From: Sapientia aquatica
Lineage (GTDB): Bacteria; Pseudomonadota; Gammaproteobacteria; Burkholderiales; Burkholderiaceae_D
DNA length: 64,000 nt
Direction of reading: 5' to 3'
Assembly: GCF_004358105.1 (NCBI RefSeq)
Contig: NZ_SMYL01000002.1
Span: forward strand, 731,971 to 795,970
The notes under the pieces were generated by a model that was not told the DNA's origin, made no database searches, and saw only the letters and a list, made by a program, of their open reading frames with translations. Below, in pieces: positions 27,094-34,348 of this stretch; position 1 is the first letter of the stretch, and the number at the start of each line of letters is the position of its first letter. The translations under genes and the position numbers were made by a program.

Positions 27094-28122
27094 TTAGCTT
27101 TGGGGTAAATTCAAGAAGCGTTGTGTACTTGCCATGGTTGAGTGGCCGAGCAAATCGTGCACGATTTCGATTGACGTTCCGGCGGCGATTAAATCCAAGG
27201 CGCCTTTGATTTTGATGTCTTGCAAACCGAACGAGTTGACTTGGGCGACTTGCTGATAGCGGTGCAACATCGCTGCGATGCCGCTGGTGGTGTAGGGCTT
27301 ACCTAGGCGGGACATTAAGATAACAGCAGAATCGGTGATGCTCGATAAGTCGCTAAGGCCAAGTGCGGCTTTTAATTGGTCTTGCAATTGCTGGTTGAGC
27401 GCAATGCTGAGCGGTTTGCCTGATTTGGGATGGGCGAATTTTAAATACACGCTGTCGTTGTCCGTCTGAATTGCAGTGCGGCGCAGCTTGATAATGTCAG
27501 CCGGATTTTGCAGTGTGTAATAGGCTAAATCCATCGCTAGTTGAATTGCGGGAATGGCTTGTTGGCGCACGGATTGAAATTGCTCATTACTTATATAGCG
27601 ACGTTGAGGCGATTCCTGATTGCGGGCGATGTCGCGGCAGGGATTGGCGCTGACGTTGCCTTTGTTATTCGCGATCAACCATGAAAAAACGGCGGACAAT
27701 AAAGCTTTCTCGCGGTTGGCACGCACGCCGCGGCCTAACTGTTGATTGCTGGTCAGGTAGGCTTGAATTTGTTTGGCTTGAATCTGTTCGGGCAGTAAAT
27801 CGCCAAATGCCGCTTTGAGTTGCTTGGCGTAGTTCTGATAATCGAGCAAAGTGCGTGGTGCTTTTTGCTGGAGTTCGACTAGTTTTTCAAAATGAAGTAG
27901 GTAGGCATCGATATGCCAACTCATTGCCTGATCGGTGGCCGAATCGCGATTGTAGTGCTCGGCTTTGAGGCGCGCTTTGTTGACATCCGCACCAAGATTT
28001 TCCCATTTACCAGTTTGTGCATGGATGTACCAAAACGCATTGTGTTTAAAGTGACAGCGCGCCGGTAGGTTGAGGGGATTGCCGTCTTTTCGCTCTTTTT
28101 GCATGGGTTGGTCGATCAACAA
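27094..28122 (-). CDS. Tyrosine-recombinase-like protein lacking catalytic residues
   Basis: This 342-residue protein keeps the integrase layout: an N-terminal Arm-type region (about 15-60), a SAM-like core-binding domain (about 65-165) and a catalytic-type domain (175-340). By eye the catalytic positions are substituted. The first Arg is Asn 206 in YYTLQNPADIIKLR, the HxxR box reads Gln 301-D-I-Lys 304, and the nucleophilic Tyr is Phe 336 in STQRFLNL. Lys 233 and LGH His 327 remain. It should fold and perhaps bind DNA but not cleave it. The start is uncertain (TTG 28122 used for numbering; ATG 28104 is likely). It stops 143 bp from the 5' side of tRNA-Asn, the wrong side for a standard tRNA insertion, and no other phage gene is near. 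Confidence 0.75.
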   Translation of the reverse strand: MLIDQPMQKERKDGNPLNLPARCHFKHNAFWYIHAQTGKWENLGADVNKARLKAEHYNRDSATDQAMSWHIDAYLLHFEKLVELQQKAPRTLLDYQNYAKQLKAAFGDLLPEQIQAKQIQAYLTSNQQLGRGVRANREKALLSAVFSWLIANNKGNVSANPCRDIARNQESPQRRYISNEQFQSVRQQAIPAIQLAMDLAYYTLQNPADIIKLRRTAIQTDNDSVYLKFAHPKSGKPLSIALNQQLQDQLKAALGLSDLSSITDSAVILMSRLGKPYTTSGIAAMLHRYQQVAQVNSFGLQDIKIKGALDLIAAGTSIEIVHDLLGHSTMASTQRFLNLPQS

Positions 28123-28893
28123 GGTGTTAGGCGTCCGACCGAATTATCTTCACTAATTCTGTGCGGTGCAGCATCGATATTCGGCAATTTCTCACATTAA
28201 TAGTGCATTTGGTCATTGTAACTTTCTATTTGCGAACTATAGTGAATTTATCCCGAATTCCGAATAAGGTGAATCTGGGGTATAAAAATAGTGTTAACTT
28301 AACTTTTTGGTGACTTATTAATCAAGGTTGCCGAAAGTTATACCTGTCTGCTGAAAATTTAAGCTTTTTATTAAAAGCGCTATGAATCAATGATTTACAG
28401 AAACTTTTTTGTTGGAAATGGCAACTTATCCACAAATAGTGTGCAAAACTTTGAATTCGCAAAATGATCGATTTTTACATTCACCAATACGGGGCGAACT
28501 TAAAAAACACGTGTTCAAAATAGTGCGGCTTGCGTCATCATCGGGTCATAATGTCATCCTATCATTGCCATGTATCCACATTCTTTCCAAAGAGAATTTG
28601 CCCGTAATCGCGAAGTTACGGGTTTTTTTTTGCCAAAAATAATGTGTTAGCGATTAATACTGTTGCGTATTGTTAACTTTAATCGATGCTATTTGGCCAG
28701 GGCAAAATTGAATTTTCATCGGTTTTACGCGGTTTTCAAGGCTAAATGTTTGAATTTTCACAGCTTTATTTTGTGATTGTTTTTTTGGTCAACTAAGAGG
28801 ATGCTGCAAGATGTAAATTTTGTATAAACAACGCTTGATTTGGGTTTCTGATTAGCATATTGTGCATTGCACTAATTACTTCAGGGTATTCAA
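28123..28893. other. Long leader or intergenic region upstream of kup
   Basis: This 771-bp AT-rich stretch has no convincing protein gene. It holds a perfect DnaA-box-like TTATCCACA at 28426-28434, a near match at 28572-28580, and a strong plus-strand terminator at 28600-28630 that no gene needs. It may produce a small RNA or an attenuated kup leader. Confidence 0.4.
28600..28630 (+). terminator. Orphan Rho-independent terminator upstream of kup
   Basis: CCCGTAA and TTACGGG arms flank TCGCGAAG and are followed by at least eight T. No plus-strand gene lies immediately upstream, so it ends an unannotated transcript or acts as an attenuator 260 bp before kup. Confidence 0.8.
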
Positions 28894-30777
28894 TTGTCAT
28901 CTCAATTTCAGTCTACGAAAAGTAGCACGGCAGCTCTCACCATCGCTGCACTCGGTATCGTGTACGGAGATATTGGTACTAGTCCGCTGTACACCATGCA
29001 AACCATTTTTTCCCAAGAATACGGATTAGAACTAACGTCCTTTAATGTGCTGGGCGTGGTGTCGCTTATTCTGTGGGGCTTGTTCACTATTGTTGCGCTT
29101 AAATATGTCACCCTGATTTTGCGCGCGGATAACCGCGGTGAAGGCGGCATTATGGCTTTGATGGCCTTGGCGTTGGAGTCGGTCGGCAAGCAATCGCGCT
29201 GGCACTATATATTGCTGTTGCTTGGCTTGTTCGGCGCGGCATTGTTCTATGGCGACGGCGTCATCACGCCCGCGATGTCGGTGATCTCGGCTATTGAAGG
29301 TTTGAATGTTGCCACGCCAAATTTCAGCACCTATGTTGTGCCAATTACGGTGGTGGTATTGATCGCGCTGTATTCGTTTCAGCACAAAGGCACGGCCGGT
29401 ATCGGAATATTTTTTGGCCCAATCATGTTGCTATGGTTTGCTGCCTTGGCTGTGATGGGAGTGATTAATATTGTTAAAGCGCCGGTGATTTTGATGGCCT
29501 TAAATCCGATGCATGCGATTGACTTTTTGTTGTTCCATGGTTGGATTGCCTTCGTTGCGTTGGGCGCTGTCGTGCTCGCTTTTACCGGTGCGGAAGCCCT
29601 GTACGCCGACATGGGGCATTTTGGTCGCAAGCCAATTCGCTTTGCTTGGTTTGGTGTAGTGTTCCCGGCATTAATGCTTAATTACTTGGGGCAGGGCGGT
29701 TTGTTGTTGACCAATCCTGCTGCGGCCGAAAATCCGTTCTATAACCAGTTAGGCGCGTGGAGTATTTATCCTTTGGTGGCGTTATCGACTGTGGCTGCCG
29801 TGATTGCGTCGCAAGCGACGATTTCTGGTACGTACTCGATGACTAAAGAAGCGATCTCGCTGGGCTTGTTGCCACGTTTATCGATCATTCATACTTCCAC
29901 CAAAGAAATCGGGCAAATCTATATGCCGATGGTGAATTGGATTCAATTGGTGGTTGTTTTGGCGGCGGTCGTCGGCTTCGGTTCGTCGGCAAATTTAGCG
30001 GCGGCATACGGAATTGCGGTGACCGCGACGATGTTAATCACCACGATTTTGACCTTCTTTGTGATTCACTATAAGTGGAAGTACAACCTGTTGTTGTGTG
30101 TCGCTTCGACCGGATTTTTCTTTGTGATCGACGCCTCGTTTTTCTCCGCCAATGCGCTCAAAATCTTGCACGGCGGTTGGTTCCCGCTGGTGTTAGGCGC
30201 CTGTATGTTTACGGTGATGTTGACTTGGCATAAAGGTCGCGAATTGGTGTTCTTTAATTTACGCAACCACGCGATTCCATTAAAAGACTTCCTCACGTCC
30301 TTATTCGTTGCGCCTCCGCACCGAGTGGGCGGAACAGCGATTTTCTTGCGCAGCGCTTCAGAAGGCGTTCCTCACGCGTTGCTGCATAATTTGTCACACA
30401 ATAAAATCCTGCATGATCGCGTGATTTTCTTAACCGTCTATAACCAAGAAATTCCTTGGGTGCCGTTCGATGAGCGTGTCCGCGTGACTTCCTTGGGAAA
30501 TGAGTGTTATCAGTTAGACGTATTTTATGGTTTCAAAAATGAACCTGACATTCCGCAAGCACTGGAATTAGCGGCCAACAAAGGCCTCAAGTTTGAAATC
30601 ATGGAAACCTCGTTCTTCGTGACCCGCCAAACCATCGTCTCGCGCCCTGAACATCAAATGTCGGCCTGGCGTGAATGGTTATTTGTTACCATGTCGCGCA
30701 CCGCACGCGATGCCGCGGATTACTACCGTATTCCAAGTAATCGGGTGATCGAAGTCGGTTCGCAAGTTGAAATTTAA
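28894..30777 (+). CDS. kup: Kup-type low-affinity potassium:proton symporter
   Basis: This 627-residue inner membrane protein has the Kup signature near the N terminus: LGIVYGDIGTSPLYT, then DNRGEGGIMALMALAL and FGAALFYGDGVITPAMSV. About twelve membrane helices (residues 15-440) precede a cytoplasmic C-terminal domain with GTAIFLRSASEGVPHALLHNL and a VIFLTVYN strand. It imports K+ driven by protons. The start is TTG 28894 with AGGGT about 7 bases upstream. Expression may be influenced by the long leader and the orphan terminator upstream. Confidence 0.95.
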   Translation: MSSQFQSTKSSTAALTIAALGIVYGDIGTSPLYTMQTIFSQEYGLELTSFNVLGVVSLILWGLFTIVALKYVTLILRADNRGEGGIMALMALALESVGKQSRWHYILLLLGLFGAALFYGDGVITPAMSVISAIEGLNVATPNFSTYVVPITVVVLIALYSFQHKGTAGIGIFFGPIMLLWFAALAVMGVINIVKAPVILMALNPMHAIDFLLFHGWIAFVALGAVVLAFTGAEALYADMGHFGRKPIRFAWFGVVFPALMLNYLGQGGLLLTNPAAAENPFYNQLGAWSIYPLVALSTVAAVIASQATISGTYSMTKEAISLGLLPRLSIIHTSTKEIGQIYMPMVNWIQLVVVLAAVVGFGSSANLAAAYGIAVTATMLITTILTFFVIHYKWKYNLLLCVASTGFFFVIDASFFSANALKILHGGWFPLVLGACMFTVMLTWHKGRELVFFNLRNHAIPLKDFLTSLFVAPPHRVGGTAIFLRSASEGVPHALLHNLSHNKILHDRVIFLTVYNQEIPWVPFDERVRVTSLGNECYQLDVFYGFKNEPDIPQALELAANKGLKFEIMETSFFVTRQTIVSRPEHQMSAWREWLFVTMSRTARDAADYYRIPSNRVIEVGSQVEI

Positions 30778-30789
30778 TCGATTTGGTAA

Positions 30790-30818
30790 TTGCATTTAAG
30801 CACCCAACTCCGTATAAT
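30790..30818 (+). promoter_or_regulatory. Sigma-70 promoter of tRNA-Ser
   Basis: TTGCAT, a 17-bp spacer and a perfect TATAAT are followed by a GC-rich discriminator (TGCGCGC), typical of stable RNA promoters. It lies about 90 bp before the tRNA. Confidence 0.7.
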
Positions 30819-30907
30819 TGCGCGCTTCGGGCTGATTCGTGAATACAAGCGTTTCAGTCCAAGCAGCAAGCAATGTAGTTTAAGGCTTATGCAAATTTGA
30901 CCAAAAC

Positions 30908-30997
30908 GGAGAGGTGGCAGAGTGGTCGAATGTACTTGACTCGAAATCAAGCGATGGGGCGACCCATCCGAGGGTTCGAATCCCTCCCTCTCCGCCA
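30908..30997 (+). tRNA. tRNA-Ser (anticodon CGA)
   Basis: This is a 90-nt class II tRNA with a long variable arm. Acceptor arms GGAGAGG and CCTCTCC, discriminator G and encoded CCA are present. The anticodon stem CTTGA/TCAAG encloses the loop CTCGAAA, with anticodon CGA at 30942-30944, reading UCG. Confidence 0.96.
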
Positions 30998-31031
30998 ATA
31001 TTAGGTTTTTAGAAGTTCTAGAAACACCGCA

Positions 31032-31071
31032 AAACCCGCATAAAACCCAGTGTTTATGCGGGTTTTTTTGT
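31032..31071 (+). terminator. Terminator of tRNA-Ser
   Basis: AAACCCGCATAAA and TTTATGCGGGTTT arms flank an 8-base loop and end in a T run. Confidence 0.9.
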
Positions 31072-31122
31072 TGCCAGTAGCATTTTTAAGGTTTGTTGCC
31101 ACCGACCACGTTTGAATTAATG

Positions 31123-31845
31123 CTACCGATCGCGTTTGCGGCGCACTGCGGCGAAGGCAAGCAATGTTGTTGCAAATAACGCGAGTGTGCCAGGTTCCGG
31201 CACCGTTGATTCGCTGCTGTGGGTTGATATGCTGGTTAAGCGGCCGCCGTCGAAACTGCCAGAGCTGAAGAATACGGTGCCGTCTGATCCATTAATCTCA
31301 AAAGTGGAAGACCAACTTTCGCTCCCTGTTGGTATGTAGGACCAAGTTTGATCAAAATCTAGCGTTAGCCCAAAGTCGGCAACCCCGAATATCCATTGGT
31401 ATCCAAGTAGATACGAGCCATCCGCTGTGTAGCCATATTGGTCTTGCTCGGCAAGATTGTCACCGTTACCGCCGTACACCTGTCCGTAAGTATAAAGATA
31501 GCTGCCAGAGAAGGTGGTGACTCCATTAAATGTCTTTGTGACGTTATTCAAAGTCACCGTTTCTGAGAAGGGGATAGGGTTGTTGCCATAGTCAGAGTTG
31601 TAGCCTATTCCATGCGCCGGGTTTGGTTGCAACATTGGGTCAATTGTGGTGACCATGGTGAAATTTAATCCACTTAGATTGTTATATGTACTGCCATTGA
31701 TAAATGTGCCGGTCCAATCGGTTCCCTGTCCAATAATGCCGGATGTAGTGATTGTCCATGGCGTCGCATTGGCTTGAGTGGAGTGGACGGTTCCAATCAA
31801 AGTGAGCACTGCAGTAAGTAATATTTGGGCAATTTTCGAGTTCAT
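31123..31845 (-). CDS. PEP-CTERM sorted exported protein
   Basis: This protein has 240 residues from ATG 31845, which has AAAGGAAA upstream; the frame continues to 31893 without support. A Sec signal peptide (IAQILLTAVLTLIGTVHSTQANA) precedes a beta-rich mature domain with no Cys and many Gly/Ser/Thr/Asn. The C-terminal sorting signal is VPEPGTLALFATTLLAFAAV followed by RRKRDR. Exosortase should release it to the cell exterior. A candidate sigma-54 element lies upstream. Similar mature domains occur in many PEP-CTERM proteins of unknown role. Confidence 0.9.
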   Translation of the reverse strand: MNSKIAQILLTAVLTLIGTVHSTQANATPWTITTSGIIGQGTDWTGTFINGSTYNNLSGLNFTMVTTIDPMLQPNPAHGIGYNSDYGNNPIPFSETVTLNNVTKTFNGVTTFSGSYLYTYGQVYGGNGDNLAEQDQYGYTADGSYLLGYQWIFGVADFGLTLDFDQTWSYIPTGSESWSSTFEINGSDGTVFFSSGSFDGGRLTSISTHSSESTVPEPGTLALFATTLLAFAAVRRKRDR

Positions 31846-32681
31846 TTTATTTCCTTTAAATAGCCACTTTTGGAATGTTTGAATTTGAAGCAAATCCTAT
31901 CCCGAAAATATTTTACTTAATAAAAACAATCGCTTACGAATATTTTTTGCTGGCTAATTTTGTGGAATGTAAAATTTTTCGACAGCCTAGACGTTGATTA
32001 GGTAGGAGTAAAAGTCGTGCGGTTAATGTGCTATGAATAAGCGCACAAAACAGGATCCTGAGCGGGTGGCCTAAATGTCAGAAAATCGCGTTAATGTTTG
32101 AAGCTAATAAGAGCAGTGCGCGCGCAACGACAAATCACCGGTTCAAGATTGGGCTTAGGATTGATTATTGGCGGTGCCAAACGACGGAGCTGTGACCAGA
32201 GCACTGTGCCTATTTATTATGCAAATATCCTTGAAGAATTTAGGGTTAATTCTCATTGCAAATTTTTTCACGCCAGAAATGTGGCGTCGCAAATCAAATT
32301 CCTCCTCCTTGATTTAGACCAGGTTGTTCTTTTTGAATAGCTTGCAGTCGTAGAGGTGTCAGCGGTTCAATTTATGTGCCAATAAAGCGCTAGAAATATC
32401 AATTTTGTGTACTAGACTAAATTGGTAGTTTGAATTTGTGCAGTGCATAAATATCGGTTCGTTTTTTGCCCCGTATTGACCGCCTCAGTTAATTTTATTT
32501 CGGTGATTGGCTTCGGTACATTGATCTGTTTGTGCGTGTTTCATAGCTGGCAATCGGGCGAATGGGCAAGTCAAACGATCAACGGCAAGATTCGTCCCTA
32601 ACTATTTTTAGATCATCCGGCATTGTGCAGTGATGTTTAGATAGCTCTACTTACATGACTCAACTGTTTTAAGGAAAAAAG
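31846..32681. other. Gap between the PEP-CTERM gene and the chemoreceptor
   Basis: This 836-bp AT-rich stretch contains the possible sigma-54 site near its left end. An 80-codon frame from TTG 32098 to 32340 has no ribosome-binding site or recognisable product. I see nothing else. Confidence 0.5.
31889..31905 (-). promoter_or_regulatory. Possible sigma-54 promoter of the second PEP-CTERM gene
   Basis: On the minus strand CGGGATAGGATTTGC keeps GG and GC 12 bp apart and has the TTGC of the -12 box; the -24 box is imperfect. It ends about 45 bp before the start codon. Confidence 0.3.
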
Positions 32682-34238
32682 ATGAATCTTTCTAACCTAA
32701 AAATTGGGGTTCGATTAGGGATGGGCTACAGCGCAGTACTTCTCTTGCTGGTCGTCGTGATGGTGGTCAGCATTATTAATTTAACTAGTTTGAATACGGG
32801 AATTAATTCCTTGGTTAAGGACCATTGGGTCAAAGCAAAACTAGCCAACCAAGCGCTGGATGCAACCCGTGGAAGTATGTCGCGGGTATTTCAATTAACC
32901 ATAGCCACGGAAGCAAATGAGGTGGCGGTGGCATCAAAACGTTTGCGTGAAAATACGGAAATTTTTGACGGCGCGCTGGCAAAGTTAGATGCCATGCCAC
33001 AGTCCGATGAAAATCGGGCGGTACTGGATAAAGCTAAAGCAAGCCGGAACGCTTATGTGGCGGCGTATCAAAAAATATTGGTGTCAGTGGAAGCCGGAGA
33101 TCGTGCTGGCGCTGGTAAATTAGCAGGTAGTGAAGGGTACGCTGCGATGCGTGCGTTTGCTCAAAATTTGCGTGATTTAGCGGATATTCAAGAAAAGCGG
33201 TTTGAGGAAACGGGTGAAAATAGTATTCAAACTTACTTATCAGCCAGCAGAAACACGATCATATTGGGCATCGTTGCCGTGGCCATTGGTATTTTCGCCG
33301 CGGTGGTAATTACCCGTTCAATTGTATTGCCGATTCGTGCTGCGGTAGTGTTTGCCAAATCGGTAGCCGCTGGCGACCTTACCAATGACCTAGATTCTGC
33401 AAGTGGCGACGAAGTCGGGCAGCTATTGCATTCACTCAAAGAGATGAATGAAAGTCTGGTTAATATCGTCAGCCAAGTGCGCGCAAGTACTGAGACGATG
33501 TCAACGGCGACTTCACAGATTGCGACCGGAAATATGGATTTATCTGCACGTACCGAAGCGCAAGCGGGAGCGTTGGAAGAGACCGCATCATCGATGGAAG
33601 AACTCACCAGCGCGGTGCAGCAAAATTCGGATAACGCACGTCAAGCAAACCAGTTGGCGACATCGGCTTCTGACGTTGCCGAGCGCGGTGGGAAGGTGGT
33701 TGCAGAAGTCGTCACGACGATGAATTCAATTAACGAATCCTCAAAAAAAATCGTCGATATTATTAGTGTCATCGACGGTATTGCGTTTCAGACCAATATT
33801 CTGGCGTTGAATGCCGCAGTCGAGGCAGCGCGTGCTGGAGAGCAGGGGCGAGGATTTGCCGTGGTGGCTTCCGAAGTGCGTAACTTAGCGCAGCGCTCAG
33901 CCACTGCAGCCAAAGAAATTAAAGAGTTAATCGGTAACTCAGTTGTGCAGGTCGAGGCCGGCACCAAACTAGTCGATCAAGCTGGTGTGACGATGGGTGA
34001 AGTGGTGGAGAGTATTGCCCGAGTCTCGTCCATCGTGGCTGAAATTAGTGCTGCCGGTCGAGAGCAGACGACCGGCATTCAACAAATCAATGTCGCTATT
34101 GTCGAGATGGATAATGTGACTCAGCAAAATGCAGCGCTGGTAGAACAGGCCGCCGCTGCTGCTTCGTCGTTGGCTGAGCAAGCGCATGGTCTGACTGAGT
34201 TAGTCGGAGTCTTTAAATTAAAGACCGCAAGAAATTAA
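32682..34238 (+). CDS. Methyl-accepting chemotaxis protein (4HB sensor, HAMP, MCP signalling)
   Basis: This 518-residue chemoreceptor has a first membrane helix at about residues 12-32 and a four-helix-bundle periplasmic sensor of about 155 residues (TarH/4HB_MCP class). The second helix (about 190-212, IILGIVAVAIGIFAAVVI) leads to a HAMP domain and the cytoplasmic coiled coil. The conserved hairpin tip is IDGIAFQTNILALNAAVEAARAGEQGRGFAVVASEVRNLAQR in about residues 365-405. Gln/Glu pairs that could be methylated lie around EALEETASSMEELT. There is no C-terminal CheR-tethering pentapeptide (it ends KLKTARN). The start ATG has AAGGAAAA upstream. The ligand is unknown. It is a monocistronic gene. 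Confidence 0.94.
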   Translation: MNLSNLKIGVRLGMGYSAVLLLLVVVMVVSIINLTSLNTGINSLVKDHWVKAKLANQALDATRGSMSRVFQLTIATEANEVAVASKRLRENTEIFDGALAKLDAMPQSDENRAVLDKAKASRNAYVAAYQKILVSVEAGDRAGAGKLAGSEGYAAMRAFAQNLRDLADIQEKRFEETGENSIQTYLSASRNTIILGIVAVAIGIFAAVVITRSIVLPIRAAVVFAKSVAAGDLTNDLDSASGDEVGQLLHSLKEMNESLVNIVSQVRASTETMSTATSQIATGNMDLSARTEAQAGALEETASSMEELTSAVQQNSDNARQANQLATSASDVAERGGKVVAEVVTTMNSINESSKKIVDIISVIDGIAFQTNILALNAAVEAARAGEQGRGFAVVASEVRNLAQRSATAAKEIKELIGNSVVQVEAGTKLVDQAGVTMGEVVESIARVSSIVAEISAAGREQTTGIQQINVAIVEMDNVTQQNAALVEQAAAAASSLAEQAHGLTELVGVFKLKTARN

Positions 34239-34348
34239 AACGTCACAAGAAGCACCGCTCGCAGCGATGCTGCATCCCTTGATATGGATGATGCAGAGTT
34301 TGCTCTGTAGCTCGACAAATTAAGTCAAAATTCTGATCTAGCTCGGGG

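Noticed and set aside
26876-28122. Integrated phage or genomic island at tRNA-Asn with the integrase beside it
   Set aside because: The integrase-like gene lies on the 5' side of the tRNA, appears catalytically dead, has no neighbouring phage genes, and I found no duplicated tRNA 3' end.
28426-28580. Replication origin from DnaA-box-like sites
   Set aside because: Only two sites are present, and dnaA, dnaN, gidA or parAB are not nearby.
28409-28642. 77-codon plus-strand frame ahead of kup
   Set aside because: It runs through the terminator hairpin at 28600-28630 and has no ribosome-binding site.
32098-32340. 80-codon frame upstream of the chemoreceptor
   Set aside because: TTG start without Shine-Dalgarno, no recognisable product, AT-rich intergenic setting.
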